This document shows, piece by piece, positions 5,688-5,947 of a DNA stretch of 5,947 bases. The notes under the pieces are model-generated. The model ran no database searches, was not told where the DNA came from, and saw nothing but the letters and a program-made list of their open reading frames with translations. The stretch's first letter is position 1; every line of letters begins with the position of its first letter. Source of the DNA: Bifidobacterium breve. Lineage in GTDB: Bacteria > Actinomycetota > Actinomycetes > S36-B12. Location of the stretch: contig CAMBQX010000112.1 in NCBI GenBank assembly GCA_945870085.1, positions 1-5,947 on the forward strand, read 5' to 3'. The position numbers and the translations under genes were made by a program.

Positions 5688-5947
5688 CTAGTTAAGTCGT
5701 TAACGCGCTGCATGACCTCGGTGCAGAACTTAGAGTGCTCGGATCGTTCATCAATGAATATTGATGGCTTAATACAAAAAGTCGTGAATCCCATTTCGAG
5801 GTGATTGGGTATGCCGGAGAGGGCCTCTGGCAGCGGTGCCACACTGTTTGCATCCGGAAACTCAACCCGGGTACCGCAGACCATCTCGATCTCGTCAAAT
5901 GTTCGACCGGCGGCTGTGAGCCCGTTGCGCAACTTGGCAACATCTTC
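5684..5947 (-). CDS. Luciferase-like (LLM) oxidoreductase, C-terminal part, probably F420-dependent; cut by the window edge
   Basis: The last 87 codons of a protein whose start lies beyond base 5947; the frame is open to the window edge, so the internal TTG near 5932 is not taken as the start. The segment AKLRNGLTAAGRTFDEIEMVCGTRVEF followed by LPEALSGIPNHLEMGFTTFCIKPSIF matches the C-terminal strand-helix pattern of the luciferase-like monooxygenase TIM barrel: the helix with AAGR, then a beta strand, then a glycine before a substrate- or cofactor-facing strand. Many actinobacterial members use reduced F420 and some use FMN; the cofactor-binding N-terminal part is not visible. It could be a further oxidation enzyme for the same cluster, but convergence with purU and the absence of its promoter here mean there is no direct link. 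No known substrate can be named. Confidence 0.72.
   Translation of the reverse strand, partial: EDVAKLRNGLTAAGRTFDEIEMVCGTRVEFPDANSVAPLPEALSGIPNHLEMGFTTFCIKPSIFIDERSEHSKFCTEVMQRVNDLTS

Overview
The window looks like chromosomal DNA from an actinobacterium. The reasons are a bacterial class-I P450 of the CYP124/125/142 type, the C-terminus of a luciferase-like oxidoreductase of the F420-dependent kind, GGAGG-type ribosome binding sites and moderately high GC. The assignment to Actinobacteriota is an inference; no marker gene is present. There are seven protein genes, one short gene remnant and compact intergenic regions. No tRNA, rRNA, CRISPR array, insertion sequence or phage gene was seen. 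The longest gap between genes is about 145 bp.

Layout, left to right: the N-terminal third of an aldehyde dehydrogenase (minus, running off the left edge); a MarR-family regulator (minus); a cytochrome P450 (plus, divergent from marR); a class-I glutamine-amidotransferase-like hydrolase (minus, convergent with the P450); a glutamine-synthetase-family gamma-glutamyl ligase (plus, divergent from the amidotransferase); a 34-codon open frame whose last 20 codons are a copy of a glutamine-synthetase C-terminus; purU, formyltetrahydrofolate deformylase (plus), whose start lies inside that copy; and the C-terminus of a luciferase-like oxidoreductase (minus, running off the right edge).

The most informative feature is regulatory. 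The same 16-bp element, TTnGGGnCCGAACGAT, with 14 fixed positions, occurs three times. All three copies are intergenic and point toward the next start codon: before the aldehyde dehydrogenase, the P450 and the synthetase. In the amidotransferase/synthetase gap it sits inside a perfect 8-8-8 inverted repeat, almost exactly midway between the two start codons. This ties four separately transcribed enzyme genes into one small regulon, with the MarR protein as the obvious but unproven regulator.

Taken together, ligase, oxidase, aldehyde dehydrogenase and amidotransferase-fold hydrolase resemble the gamma-glutamylated amine routes (Puu putrescine pathway, gamma-glutamylanilide route of aniline degradation). 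Here a P450 would take the oxidation step. PurU would release formate from formyl-tetrahydrofolate and could serve a C1-yielding step. The substrate cannot be read from the sequence.
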